Below, piece by piece: positions 1-8,350 of a stretch of 50,901 bases of DNA. The stretch is from the NCBI GenBank assembly GCA_036833805.1, contig DAITPA010000008.1, positions 1-50,901 of the forward strand. Reading direction: 5' to 3'. A program made the translations under genes and the position numbers. Below the pieces are notes generated by a model that was given only the letters and a program-made list of their open reading frames with translations, was not told the DNA's origin and ran no database searches. The DNA is from PALSA-1196 sp036833805 (GTDB lineage: Bacteria; Pseudomonadota; Gammaproteobacteria; Steroidobacterales; Steroidobacteraceae). The number at the start of each line of letters is the position of its first letter. The stretch's first letter is position 1.

Positions 1-417
1 GTGGAGACCGACCGCTATAACCTTGCGACCAAGGCCTCAATCATTCTTGAGGGTGTAAACTTCGAGTTCGACTCCGCGAAGTTGACGTCGGCCTCAACGC
101 CGGTTCTGGATGACGTCGCGACAAGTTTGCAGAAGCATCACCGACTCAAAGTCGAGCTGCAGGGTCACACCGACAGCACCGGTCCCGCCGAGTACAACAT
201 GAAGTTATCACAGCGCCGAGCGGACTCCGTGCGTAACTATCTCATCAGCAAGGGCGTGAGCGCAGAGCAGCTGGTGGCCAAGGGTTATGGGCTGACGCAG
301 CCCGTCGAAACCAACAAGACGGCGGCCGGACGCGCCGCCAATCGTCGCGTGGTCATGTACGCGATCGACAACCCGGGCGATGTCAAAGTCGAAGGACAAG
401 GCACCGCGCAGCAGTAG
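1..417 (+). CDS. OmpA-family protein, C-terminal peptidoglycan-binding domain (5' partial)
   Basis: The reading frame is open from the first base, so the true start probably lies outside the window. The 138 visible residues are an OmpA C-terminal domain, which anchors outer-membrane or lipoproteins to peptidoglycan. Visible marks are FEFDSAKL near the start, then HTDSTG with the diaminopimelate-contacting Asp, the LSQRRADSVRNYL helix, KGYG, and GRAANRRV with the conserved Arg. The missing N-terminus could be a lipoprotein signal (Pal/YiaD type) or a beta-barrel, so no gene name is given. A strong hairpin terminator follows the stop. Confidence 0.85.
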   Translation: METDRYNLATKASIILEGVNFEFDSAKLTSASTPVLDDVATSLQKHHRLKVELQGHTDSTGPAEYNMKLSQRRADSVRNYLISKGVSAEQLVAKGYGLTQPVETNKTAAGRAANRRVVMYAIDNPGDVKVEGQGTAQQ

Positions 418-435
418 TTCTTTGATGTGAGCGAG

Positions 436-467
436 AAAGCCCCGCACGCGAAGGCGTGCGGGGCTTT
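436..467. terminator. Bidirectional rho-independent terminator
   Basis: A perfect 14-bp stem (436-449 with 454-467) closes a 4-base GAAG loop. The core is GC-rich, with AAA on one edge and TTT on the other, so it can terminate both the OmpA-family gene and the convergent ppx gene, whose stop is at 474. Confidence 0.85.
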
Positions 468-473
468 GTCTTG

Positions 474-2033
474 TCAACCGCGAGCGCTGAAGACCCGCAA
501 GCGAAATCCGTGCACCTTCAGGAAGTCGATCTCCTGATGCAGATCAGTGCTCGTCAACGGATGATCCTTCAACCAGCGACCGGGAAATCTCAGGACGAGA
601 GAGCTCGGCGTTGCTGAGAGCTCAATATTGGGCAGCGCCGTCGGGCTTCTGCCGCGGTGCAGGAGCACGGCAAGACGCAGCAGCACGATGAGACGCACCG
701 CCGTGTGATCCCAGGGCGGCACAAGATCCTCAAGACCGGACAGGGCAAGCTTCCTGCGGTGGCTGCCGACCAGGCGCGCAAGCAATCGCTGCTCCTCGCG
801 TGAAAATCCTGGCATGTCGGCGTTCTCTAGAAGATAGGCGCCATGGCGGTGATAGCCGCTGTGTGAGACGTCAAGTCCCGTCTCATGCAGGCGTGCGGCC
901 CACTGCAGCGCAAGATCCGCAAGCGGATCCTCAAGGCGCCAAGCGGCGCGCACCTGCGCCAGAAACCCGAGCACGGTCGCCTCGACGCGCTCCGCCTGCT
1001 GCAGATCCACATGGTAGCGCTGCTGCATCGCGTGCACAGTGCGTTCGCGCGCATCCTCATCGGTGAAGCGGCCGAGCATGTCGTACAGCAATCCTTCACG
1101 CATCGCGCCTTCGGCGATGCGCATCTCCTCGATCCCCAAGACGTCAAAGACCTCCGCGAGAATCGCAGCGCCGCCCGGGAAGACCGCGCGCCGGTCAGCC
1201 GTAATGGCTGCAAGGCCAAGCTCGCGCGTGTGGCCCGCATCAACGAGATAGTTGAGAACCCGCTCCAAGCCCTCGGGCTTAATCGTTGTGGCGAGCGCGT
1301 CAAGCTCCCGTAAGGCCTCACCGATAGCGCGCACCGTGCCGGAGCTGCCCGCCGCATGCTCCCAGCCGCGGCGCCGAATGGCTGCCTGCACGGGCTCGAG
1401 CTCAAGACGCGCTGCGACCCGCGCGCGTCCGAGGCGTTTGGCCGAGATGCGGCCGTCGTTGAAGAAGCGCTCGCTGATGGTCACGCATCCCATGCGCAGA
1501 CTCTCAAGCTCGAGCGGCGTCAGACCCTCGCCGATTGCAAGCTCCGTGCTGCCGCCGCCGATATCAACCACCAGACGCTTGCCCGGCTGGGTCGGCATGG
1601 TATGCGCGACCCCTGAGTAGATGAGGCGCGCCTCTTCCATGCCGGAGATGATTTCGATCGGGTGTCCAAGAGCTTCGCGCGCGCGCTCGAGAAAGGCCTG
1701 TTTGCGGCGCGCCTCGCGCAGCGTGTTGGTACCGACGACACGCACGCTATTGGCGTGCATGTCGCGCAGGCGCTGGCCAAAACGCTCCAAACACGCAAGC
1801 GCCCGCGCCGCGGCTTCCTTGTCGATACGGCCGTTCTTCTCGACACCGGAGGCAATACGCACCATCTCGCGCAGGCGATCAATGATGACGAGCTGGCCGT
1901 GCGAGTAGCGCGCGACGACCATGTGGAAGCTGTTCGACCCCAGGTCGACAGCGGCGAGAACATCTGGAATGGGTTGAGCCGCGAGGCTCTTGCGCGCATC
2001 CACGGTCGCGCGGATGAGGGCGGCGGGGCTCAC
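474..2033 (-). CDS. ppx: Exopolyphosphatase, Ppx/GppA family
   Basis: Predicted cytoplasmic phosphohydrolase that removes terminal phosphate from polyphosphate, or possibly hydrolyses pppGpp. The 519 residues match the Ppx length (about 510). The ASKHA fold is visible: the phosphate-1 loop DLGSNSFHMVV near residue 30, GTNTLREA near 101, GMEEARLIYSGV near 130 and DIGGGSTEL near 157. The C-terminal part contains the HD-like helical region (RLHETGLDVSHSGYHRHG). Ppx and GppA cannot be separated with certainty by eye; the long C-terminal domain favours Ppx. It converges on the OmpA-family gene across a shared terminator. erpA lies 16 bp upstream on the same strand. Confidence 0.9.
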   Translation of the reverse strand: MSPAALIRATVDARKSLAAQPIPDVLAAVDLGSNSFHMVVARYSHGQLVIIDRLREMVRIASGVEKNGRIDKEAAARALACLERFGQRLRDMHANSVRVVGTNTLREARRKQAFLERAREALGHPIEIISGMEEARLIYSGVAHTMPTQPGKRLVVDIGGGSTELAIGEGLTPLELESLRMGCVTISERFFNDGRISAKRLGRARVAARLELEPVQAAIRRRGWEHAAGSSGTVRAIGEALRELDALATTIKPEGLERVLNYLVDAGHTRELGLAAITADRRAVFPGGAAILAEVFDVLGIEEMRIAEGAMREGLLYDMLGRFTDEDARERTVHAMQQRYHVDLQQAERVEATVLGFLAQVRAAWRLEDPLADLALQWAARLHETGLDVSHSGYHRHGAYLLENADMPGFSREEQRLLARLVGSHRRKLALSGLEDLVPPWDHTAVRLIVLLRLAVLLHRGRSPTALPNIELSATPSSLVLRFPGRWLKDHPLTSTDLHQEIDFLKVHGFRLRVFSARG

Positions 2034-2049
2034 TCGAGCGTCGTTGCCT

Positions 2050-2400
2050 TCAGACCGAGAAGGACGAGCCGCACCCGCATGTCGTCGCGGCCTGAGGATT
2101 TCGGATCACGAACTGGGCACCCTCGAGGCCTTCCCGATAGTCGATCTCGGCGCCCGCCAAATACTGCACGCTCATGGGATCAATGAGAAGCTTCACGCCG
2201 AGATTTTCAACGCAGGTATCACCATCGCCGATCTGCTCGTCGAACTCGAAGCCATACGAGAGCCCGGAGCAGCCTCCACCTTGTACGAACACCCGCAGCA
2301 TGAGCTTCGGATTACCCTCGCCCTCGATGAGAGCCCCGACCTTGCGGGCCGCGGCGTCCGTCAGAACGAGGCTCGACGCTGCTGATTCGACAATTTCCAT
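2050..2400 (-). CDS. erpA: Iron-sulfur cluster insertion protein ErpA (A-type carrier)
   Basis: A 116-residue A-type Fe-S carrier that delivers clusters to apo-proteins. The three ligand cysteines are in place: one in GGGCSGLSYGF and two in the C-terminal TTCGCGSSF. The start MEIVESAASSLVLTDAAA fits family alignments, and the full length matches ErpA (about 114 residues) better than IscA. It lies just upstream of ppx on the same strand, and the bactofilin gene lies 71 bp further upstream. Confidence 0.92.
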   Translation of the reverse strand: MEIVESAASSLVLTDAAARKVGALIEGEGNPKLMLRVFVQGGGCSGLSYGFEFDEQIGDGDTCVENLGVKLLIDPMSVQYLAGAEIDYREGLEGAQFVIRNPQAATTCGCGSSFSV

Positions 2401-2471
2401 TACGTTCGCCTTAGGCTAAAAATACGCTTGTCAGACAAGAGTTTAGATGTCGCACGATGCGCGGTCAAAAC

Positions 2472-2858
2472 TTACCCAAACTTGACCTCTGCCTTGACCG
2501 CCTTGCCGGCCGCGACGCACTCGTCGTGCGCAACCGGGGCAAGCTTCCCCATTATTTCGGCGCCGAGCGTCATTTCAATGAGCCCGTAACAAACATCGCC
2601 ATAAACGCGGGACTTGGGTCCCAGAACAACCCGCCCACGCGCATGGATAGGACCTTTGACCGTTCCCTCCAGGATAACGTTCGCGACGTCGACCGCTCCT
2701 TCGATTATGCCTCGCACGCTCACGGACAAGGTCGAGTCCGAGCTTCGCGGCGCGCGCACGTCGCCTGCGACCCGGCCGTCAAGATGCAGGCCACCGACAA
2801 ACTCAACGTCGCCCGCAACACTTGCCGTCGGCCCGATGAGCGTGTCGATTTTGTGCAT
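2472..2858 (-). CDS. Bactofilin (polymer-forming cytoskeletal protein)
   Basis: Bactofilins polymerise into membrane-associated filaments that position cell-wall enzymes or other machinery. The chosen 128-residue product starts MHKIDTLIG and shows the DUF583 beta-helix pattern: repeated short strands with Gly and hydrophobic positions (VAGDVEF, LDGRVAGDV, IIEGAVD, VILEGTVKGPI, RVYGDVCYG). The preceding gene's stop is one base before this ATG (TAACATG), which suggests translational coupling. In-frame ATGs at 2870 and 2876 are alternatives. The filament is predicted to be cytoplasmic. Confidence 0.85.
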   Translation of the reverse strand: MHKIDTLIGPTASVAGDVEFVGGLHLDGRVAGDVRAPRSSDSTLSVSVRGIIEGAVDVANVILEGTVKGPIHARGRVVLGPKSRVYGDVCYGLIEMTLGAEIMGKLAPVAHDECVAAGKAVKAEVKFG

Positions 2859-2859
2859 G

Positions 2860-3594
2860 TTACGACGCATCCACATTCCACAGGAATGTCTGTGATAAAG
2901 GCGCGATTCCTTTCTTGTTTGAGCGTACTTCGATGGAAAGGCGCTCCGGGCGAAGTCCGGGAGGGATGGTGATTTCCTGATCCAAGTTCTGGTAATACCG
3001 AAAGCTGTACGGCATTTCACGCTGCGCGCCGGCGGTAAGCGCGGCGAGTCCCAGATTTGATTCCCGGCCCTGCGATTCGCCTTCGACCTCAAGCAGCGCT
3101 GCGCCGTTGGCAACATCATCGGCGCGCACCGAGCGCACGAGCGTCAAGTGCACGCGAAAATGCGCCGGCTGCGCGGTCGCGCCGATGCGCAGTTGTTGAA
3201 TCGTAACGCCCAGCGCCGCGGTCGGCGCGCTCTGCGAGCCGGCACCGCGATAGAACGCAAGATCCTGCGCCTGGCGCGCAACCTTCGCCTGCAGGTCGCC
3301 GATGGTATGCGACACCTCCGCCTGCTCGCGCGCCCAGCCGATGCGCTGCGTATCAATCTGGGCGAGTCGCAGATTGAGCTCATGTTTCTCGTCCTTGAGC
3401 CTGTCGATCGCGACTTCAAGCTCAGCGCGCTGCTGCGCGACGGCAAGCCGGTCGTAGCCTGCGTTGTAGCGGCCGAACTCATAGATGACATAGAGCGCAA
3501 ACATAAACAGCAGCAGCGTCGCGATGAGGGCGAGCACGCGGCGCAGCGGCGCATAGGTGCGTACGATGACGGGGTTGCTGCCGGTTTCTCGCAT
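2860..3594 (-). CDS. DUF6776-like single-pass membrane coiled-coil protein
   Basis: A 244-residue protein of unknown function. It begins MRETGSNPV and has one strong transmembrane helix (residues 20-38, LALIATLLLFMFALYVIY). A heptad-rich coiled coil follows (about 45-115), then a C-terminal beta-rich domain ending LRPERLSIEVRSNKKG. This arrangement is typical of the conserved gammaproteobacterial family called DUF6776, found beside bactofilin genes. The domain assignment comes from memory. The reading frame is open further upstream, but that part overlaps rppH and looks non-coding. A role with the coupled bactofilin is inferred. Confidence 0.75.
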   Translation of the reverse strand: MRETGSNPVIVRTYAPLRRVLALIATLLLFMFALYVIYEFGRYNAGYDRLAVAQQRAELEVAIDRLKDEKHELNLRLAQIDTQRIGWAREQAEVSHTIGDLQAKVARQAQDLAFYRGAGSQSAPTAALGVTIQQLRIGATAQPAHFRVHLTLVRSVRADDVANGAALLEVEGESQGRESNLGLAALTAGAQREMPYSFRYYQNLDQEITIPPGLRPERLSIEVRSNKKGIAPLSQTFLWNVDAS

Positions 3595-3610
3595 GGGAAG
3601 GAACGGACGG

Positions 3611-4180
3611 TCAGCCGGTGGACACCGCCGTCTGCGAGGTGGCGCCACGCGCGCGGCGCGTGACCTCGGCCCACCACGGCGGCAACGGTGGCTGTCCTTG
3701 CGGGAATGCGCGGTCGGCAAGCTCGGTGAGCGCCTGTGCGTAGACGGGCCGCTTGAAATAGACGACTTCACGCACCGGCTCCCAGTAATCGACCCAGCGC
3801 CAGGAATCGAATTCGGGTTCCGACGTCACGCCAAAATTAAACTGTACTTTCTCGTGGCGCACCCGCAAGAGAAACCAGCGCTGTTTCTGACCAATGCAAA
3901 GCGGCGTGTGATTGCGTCTTACATAACGCGGCGGCAGACGGTAGCGCAGCCAGTGCGAGGTGCTGGCGGCAATCTCAACGTGGGTGCTTTGAAGGCCGAT
4001 TTCTTCGTGAAGCTCGCGAAATACGGCCGCTTCGGCAGCCTCGCCTTCGCGCACGCCACCCTGGGGAAACTGCCAGCCGCGCCCGCCCATGCGACGGCCG
4101 AGGAATACCTCGCCGCCGCCGCGCATCAGAACGATGCCGACGTTGGCGCGGAAACCATCCGAGTCGATGACGTCGTTCAT
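3611..4180 (-). CDS. rppH: RNA pyrophosphohydrolase (Nudix)
   Basis: RppH removes pyrophosphate from the 5' triphosphate end of mRNA and so triggers RNase E-dependent decay. The start MNDVIDSDGFRANVGIVL is the standard RppH N-terminus. The Nudix box is complete (GGVREGEAAEAAVFRELHEEIGL region, with the REL-EE-G core). The signatures WQFPQGG and WRWVDYWEPV, the latter before the VVYFKRPVY segment, are also typical. At 189 residues it is slightly longer than most homologues because of a basic, low-complexity tail. An AAAGG ribosome-binding site precedes the chosen ATG. Confidence 0.93.
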   Translation of the reverse strand: MNDVIDSDGFRANVGIVLMRGGGEVFLGRRMGGRGWQFPQGGVREGEAAEAAVFRELHEEIGLQSTHVEIAASTSHWLRYRLPPRYVRRNHTPLCIGQKQRWFLLRVRHEKVQFNFGVTSEPEFDSWRWVDYWEPVREVVYFKRPVYAQALTELADRAFPQGQPPLPPWWAEVTRRARGATSQTAVSTG

Positions 4181-4201
4181 GAAGCCTTTTACAGAAGTCT
4201 G

Positions 4202-4221
4202 CCACAAGGTAGCGCTTGTGG
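4202..4221. promoter_or_regulatory. Perfect inverted repeat between rppH and btuC
   Basis: CCACAAG (4202-4208) pairs with CTTGTGG (4215-4221) around a 6-base loop. It lies in the short divergent region between rppH and the permease gene. It could be an operator or an RNA hairpin. No cobalamin riboswitch core was recognised here. Function unknown. Confidence 0.3.
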
Positions 4222-4268
4222 TGAGGAAGCCCGCCCTTTTAGGCTAGCGCGCCTTTGAACAACAGAGC

Positions 4269-5276
4269 GTGAACGGGTCGATGTTGAGGAGAGCCGTGTC
4301 CCGATCGACTACGTGGCGGCGCTTAGCCGTCCTTTTAGCCTTGGCGACGGTCGTTTTTTGCGCCTCGCTCTGCATTGGCAGCTCCGATATCAGCCTGCCG
4401 CGCGTGCTCCGCGCCCTCGCCGGCGCCGACGACGAGACGGTTCGAAGTGTCTTATTGCAGGTGCGCCTGCCCCGTCTCTTGGCCGCGTTCGGCGTGGGGG
4501 GCCTCTTGGCGCTCGCCGGGGTCTTCCTGCAAGCGCTCTTCAGAAACCCGCTTGCCGATCCCTATGTACTTGGCGTGTCGGGGGGCGCAGCGGTGGGCGC
4601 GCTCTGCGCCATGCTCGCAGGATTGGCAGCGCTTGCCGTACAGTCGGCCGCGGTCGCGGGGGCTCTGGCCTCAGTGGCTCTGGTGTATCTCCTGGCGCGC
4701 GGCGGCGGAACGGCCAGACTTCTCCTCACCGGTGTGGTGGTGGCAAGCGCCTGCGGCGCGCTCGTAAGCGTGCTGCTTGCGGTGGCAACCACGGTGCAGG
4801 TGCGCGGCATGGTGTTTTGGCTCGCCGGCGACTTGAGTTGGGCGCTCACCCCCGGTGCGAGCTTGGCCGCTGCGGTCCTCGCCGCCGTGCTCGCCGTGAT
4901 CGTGGCGCGTCCGTTAAATGTATTGGCGTCGGGTGAGCTCAGGGCACGCGCGGTGGGCCTTGAGCTTGAAACTTGGCGCACGCTCCTCTTTATCGCCTGC
5001 GCCGTGCTGACCGCGATCGCCGTTGTCAGCGCCGGCACGGTCGGCTTCATCGGCCTCATCACGCCACACGCCGTGCGACTCGCCTTCAAGACGAGCGATC
5101 ATCGCCTCGTCGCACCCACTTCCGCCCTCGCAGGCGGCACAATGCTCGCCGCAGCGGATCTCATCGCGCGCACCATCGTAAGTCCGCGGCAGCTGCCGGT
5201 CGGCGCCATCATGGCACTCGTCGGCGCGCCGATTTTTCTCGCACTCTTGCGCTCGAAGAGCCGCAACACACACTAA
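4269..5276 (+). CDS. btuC: FecCD/BtuC-family ABC transporter permease (probable vitamin B12 uptake)
   Basis: A 335-residue inner-membrane permease with about ten hydrophobic segments. The family signature is clear: GVFLQALFRNPLADPYVLG followed by SGGAAVGA. The C-terminal GLITPHAVRLAF and LPVGAIMALVGAPIFLALL also match BtuC/FhuB/FecD. Substrate choice between corrinoid and siderophore iron is inferred: the matching ATPase at 8351 and a corrinoid adenosyltransferase at 12626 make B12 more likely. The GTG at 4269 is used; an ATG 12 bases downstream is an alternative. No periplasmic binding protein is in the window. It converges on the GGDEF gene with two bases between stops. Confidence 0.85.
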   Translation: MNGSMLRRAVSRSTTWRRLAVLLALATVVFCASLCIGSSDISLPRVLRALAGADDETVRSVLLQVRLPRLLAAFGVGGLLALAGVFLQALFRNPLADPYVLGVSGGAAVGALCAMLAGLAALAVQSAAVAGALASVALVYLLARGGGTARLLLTGVVVASACGALVSVLLAVATTVQVRGMVFWLAGDLSWALTPGASLAAAVLAAVLAVIVARPLNVLASGELRARAVGLELETWRTLLFIACAVLTAIAVVSAGTVGFIGLITPHAVRLAFKTSDHRLVAPTSALAGGTMLAAADLIARTIVSPRQLPVGAIMALVGAPIFLALLRSKSRNTH

Positions 5277-5278
5277 AA

Positions 5279-6406
5279 TCAGACTGCGAACTCAGGCGCG
5301 GTGGCCACCTGGCTGCGTCCGGCGCTCTTCGCGCGGTACAGAGCTGCGTCCGCTGCAGCGATCAGTCGGTCGGCGAGCGCTGTCAAGTCGCGAACCTCCT
5401 GCCCGGGTCCGGCGGCGGCGACCCCGATCGAGAGGCTTACGAACTCGGATATCTGCGCCGCGATCGCCACGGGCACAGTGCGCACGGCGTCCAGCACGCG
5501 GCGCGCGACCCGCTCCGCGTCAATCACACTGCCCTGTTGCAGCACGATGGCAAATTCGTCGCCGCCGAAGCGCGCGCCGGTATCGCTGGTGCGCATCTCG
5601 GAGGAAATGCGCCGCGCCACTTCGCGCAGTACGGCATCCCCCGCCAAGTGCCCGAAGCGATCATTGATCTGTTTGAAATGGTCGATGTCGATCATCAGAA
5701 AGGCGAGGGTCTGCTGCATGCGCTGCGCGCGCGCAAGCTCTTCGCGCAGGCGCGCCTGCAGATAGCGCCTATTGTAGAAACCCGTCAGAAAGTCAGTGAA
5801 ACCGCTTCTCAGCAGGCGCGCGCGATTCACCGCGTTTTCCAGGCAGACGGCGCTCACGAGCCCCAAGTGCGCGAGAAAATCGCTCGCCAGCTTGGGATTG
5901 AAGCGGCCTTTTTCCGCGCTGCCAAAGAGCAGCACGCCATCAATCGAATCGCTGTGGCGCAAGGGGATAAGGGCGAGACTCTCCAAACTCCGCGCCGGGG
6001 AGAACAGCCGCGCATGCGCATCTTGCCTATAGAGTCCGAGCCAGGGCCGCTCCAGGCCCTCGAGCATGGGCGCAATCGTTGCGAGCTGATCGACGAACTG
6101 AATCTCCTCGCGGTTCTCCTCGACCACCGGGTCTTCGCCGAGCAGATGCCGGATCTCATGCTCAGGATCTCGCAACACGAGTGCGACCGCGTCCAGCTGA
6201 TAGGAGGCTTTCAGCCCATGGATCAGAGTTGCCAGGAGCTCAGTGAGTGAGCTTGCGCGCAGCAGTTGCAGCTCGCGCTCCTGCGACCTGCGCAGAATCA
6301 GGTTATTGCGTACGACCTCGGCGGTGAGCCGCGCGAGACGTGTCTGCAATGCACGATTCTTGGTCTGTAAAGCAGCAGCAGTTTCGGTTGGCGCAATTCG
6401 GCGCAT
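5279..6406 (-). CDS. DUF484/GAF-like sensor fused to GGDEF diguanylate cyclase
   Basis: A 375-residue predicted diguanylate cyclase making cyclic di-GMP from two GTP. Residues 1-195 resemble DUF484: a coiled-coil start, then a GAF-like fold containing LALIPLRHSDSIDGVLLFGS. Residues 200-370 are a GGDEF domain with an intact GGDEF motif (281-285) and an RTSD inhibitory site at 272-275, five residues before it, so product inhibition is expected. No transmembrane helix is seen, so the protein is probably cytosolic. DUF484 is more often a stand-alone protein near xerC, so this fusion is less usual. Confidence 0.9.
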   Translation of the reverse strand: MRRIAPTETAAALQTKNRALQTRLARLTAEVVRNNLILRRSQERELQLLRASSLTELLATLIHGLKASYQLDAVALVLRDPEHEIRHLLGEDPVVEENREEIQFVDQLATIAPMLEGLERPWLGLYRQDAHARLFSPARSLESLALIPLRHSDSIDGVLLFGSAEKGRFNPKLASDFLAHLGLVSAVCLENAVNRARLLRSGFTDFLTGFYNRRYLQARLREELARAQRMQQTLAFLMIDIDHFKQINDRFGHLAGDAVLREVARRISSEMRTSDTGARFGGDEFAIVLQQGSVIDAERVARRVLDAVRTVPVAIAAQISEFVSLSIGVAAAGPGQEVRDLTALADRLIAAADAALYRAKSAGRSQVATAPEFAV

Positions 6407-6439
6407 CGAGCGAACACCTCCGGTTCGGCGGCGTGCGCT

Positions 6440-7576
6440 TTACGCGCGCCGCTCGGTCAGACTCTTGCGATCCTGCAGGTAGTCGCGCCCACGGCGCATC
6501 AAAGCGACAAACGCCTCGTAATCCCGCGACAGCACTGCCGTGCGCAGGCGTTCTACCGCCTGCGACAGCGCCTCCAGAGACTCCGCGCCATAGTCGTTCA
6601 GGCTCTGGATCTCGTAGTACAGATCCGGACTCTCGCGCGCCACGCGGCTTGCCACATCGAGCTGCGCATCAAAGGTCGTGCTCGACAGGTGCGCGAGGCG
6701 CGGTGCGGCTTCGCCGCTTTCGGCGAGCGCGGTGAAAAAGGCGATGTTGAGCGCGTGCGAGAGGCCGAGAACATAGGCTATCAAGCGGTCGTGATCATCG
6801 AGGCTCATGACCACCTGCTCGGCCATCGTGGGCGCGAACAGCTCCTTGACGGCAGCGAGCGCTGCAGCGCACCCCAGATCGACAAAGATGACGTGGCGCC
6901 CGGACAGAAGCTCCGTGTCCGGGCCGAACATCGGATGAACCGAGGTGACTTTGCAGCCGTGCGAGCGAAGCGCGAGCAGCCCCGCGCGCAATGGCGATTT
7001 CAGCGAGCCGATATCGAAGATGACGCCCGGCGGGCGGCGCAGCGCAAGATCCCTCAGGATCCCATCCGTCACGCCCAACGGGGTCGCGAGCACGATGAAA
7101 TCGTGCATCAGGTCGGTCTTCTTCCAGTCATCGACGCATCCGGCGCCGGCGTTCGCGGCCGCCGGATCGGCGATTTCCACGGCAAAGCCCTGCGAGCTTA
7201 AGAATTCCACAAACCAGCGCCCCATGAGTCCCGCGCCGCCGATGACGAGCACCCGCCGCCCGGAGCCTGCCCCATACGCAGCAACGCTCGCGCGCTCCTG
7301 TGTGGCAAGTGATGAACGGATCAGGAGGCGCAGGAGGTCTTCGGCGAGCGCCGGTGAGACACCCAGTTCCGCAGCCGCCGAACGGATACCCAGAATAACC
7401 TCGCGCTCGCGCTCGTAGTCGCGGGTCGGGCGCCCGGTCGCGCGCTTCACGCGCGCGACCTCGCCGCTGATCGACTTCCTCTCCGCAACCAGCGCCAGGA
7501 GCCGCCGATCGACGTCGTTCAAGCGGTGCCGCAGATCCAGAAGCGTGGTGTCATCGCTCGACATGTAAAGACTCAT
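6440..7576 (-). CDS. tyrA: Bifunctional chorismate mutase / prephenate dehydrogenase (T-protein)
   Basis: Makes prephenate from chorismate and oxidises it to 4-hydroxyphenylpyruvate for tyrosine synthesis. Residues about 10-95 are an AroQ chorismate mutase (LRHRLNDVDRRLLALVAER and RDYEREREV). Residues from about 105 form the NAD-dependent dehydrogenase with VIGGAGLMGRWF, then FDIGSLKSPL, SVHPMFGPD and HDRLIAYVLGLSHALNIAF. The length of 378 residues is close to E. coli TyrA (373). The ATG at 7564 (MSSDDTT) is an equally good start. The gene runs divergently from pdxH. Confidence 0.92.
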   Translation of the reverse strand: MSLYMSSDDTTLLDLRHRLNDVDRRLLALVAERKSISGEVARVKRATGRPTRDYEREREVILGIRSAAAELGVSPALAEDLLRLLIRSSLATQERASVAAYGAGSGRRVLVIGGAGLMGRWFVEFLSSQGFAVEIADPAAANAGAGCVDDWKKTDLMHDFIVLATPLGVTDGILRDLALRRPPGVIFDIGSLKSPLRAGLLALRSHGCKVTSVHPMFGPDTELLSGRHVIFVDLGCAAALAAVKELFAPTMAEQVVMSLDDHDRLIAYVLGLSHALNIAFFTALAESGEAAPRLAHLSSTTFDAQLDVASRVARESPDLYYEIQSLNDYGAESLEALSQAVERLRTAVLSRDYEAFVALMRRGRDYLQDRKSLTERRA

Positions 7577-7660
7577 CGGATTAAGACAGCCCGTCTTTGT
7601 AGCGATCCGCCACGCTCGAGGCAAGTGCAGGCAAGCCGAAGAGGCTCTACCATTTGCCCC

Positions 7661-8347
7661 ATGACACCAACCACAGACCTGCTCTGCGAGCCCCCGCCCG
7701 ATGAGCCCATGCAGATCGCCAGCCGGTGGTTCGCGGATGCTTGCGAGCGGCGGCTGCAGCCGAACCCGAACGCGATGGTGCTCGCGACCATCGGCGCGGA
7801 CGCTCAACCTTCGGCGCGCGTCGTCCTCTTAAGGGGCCTGGTCGTAAATCCTGGATACGTTGTCTTCTACACCAACTACGAATCAAGGAAGGGGACGGAG
7901 CTTGCGCAATCCCCGCGCGCGGCCGCCGTCATGTATTGGGATCAGCTGCAACGACAGATTCGCATCACCGGACCGGTCGTGCGCTCGCCGCCCGCCGAGA
8001 GCGATGCCTACTTCGCGGCGCGTCCCTGGCCGAGCCGCCTTTCCGCCTGGGCGAGCGAGCAGAGCAGGCGCATCGGTTCGCGCGCCGCGCTCATCGCGCG
8101 AGTGGCCGCCGCCGCGCGGCGCTTCGGCACGCCGAATCCCGCTGATTTGGCAGAGGAGAGCGGGGATTACGCCATTGCCCGCCCGTCACACTGGGGCGGC
8201 TATCGTCTCTGGGCCGAAAGCGTTGAGCTTTGGCAGGAGGGCAAGTCCCGCATCCATGATCGATACCTCTGGTCGCGCAAGCTTACCCCAGACGCTGCGC
8301 AAGGGTTCGAGGCCGGACCGTGGTCCGTTACACGCCTGCAGCCCTAG
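7661..8347 (+). CDS. pdxH: Pyridoxamine/pyridoxine 5'-phosphate oxidase
   Basis: FMN enzyme that forms pyridoxal 5'-phosphate from pyridoxine or pyridoxamine phosphate. The 228 residues carry the family landmarks: SARVVLLRGL, FYTNYESRKGTEL (FMN phosphate contacts), DQLQRQIRITG and the C-terminal dimerisation block WGGYRLWAESVELWQEGKSR..HDRY ending VTRLQP. The ATG at 7661 (MTPTTDLL) gives the normal length; the frame is open upstream but overlaps tyrA. The ATPase gene begins three bases after the stop, so the two are probably co-transcribed. Confidence 0.92.
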   Translation: MTPTTDLLCEPPPDEPMQIASRWFADACERRLQPNPNAMVLATIGADAQPSARVVLLRGLVVNPGYVVFYTNYESRKGTELAQSPRAAAVMYWDQLQRQIRITGPVVRSPPAESDAYFAARPWPSRLSAWASEQSRRIGSRAALIARVAAAARRFGTPNPADLAEESGDYAIARPSHWGGYRLWAESVELWQEGKSRIHDRYLWSRKLTPDAAQGFEAGPWSVTRLQP

Positions 8348-8350
8348 GCG

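Noticed and set aside
4202..4268. A cobalamin riboswitch before the BtuC-like permease
   Set aside because: The interval is too short for the known riboswitch and no conserved B12 box was seen, only a simple inverted repeat.
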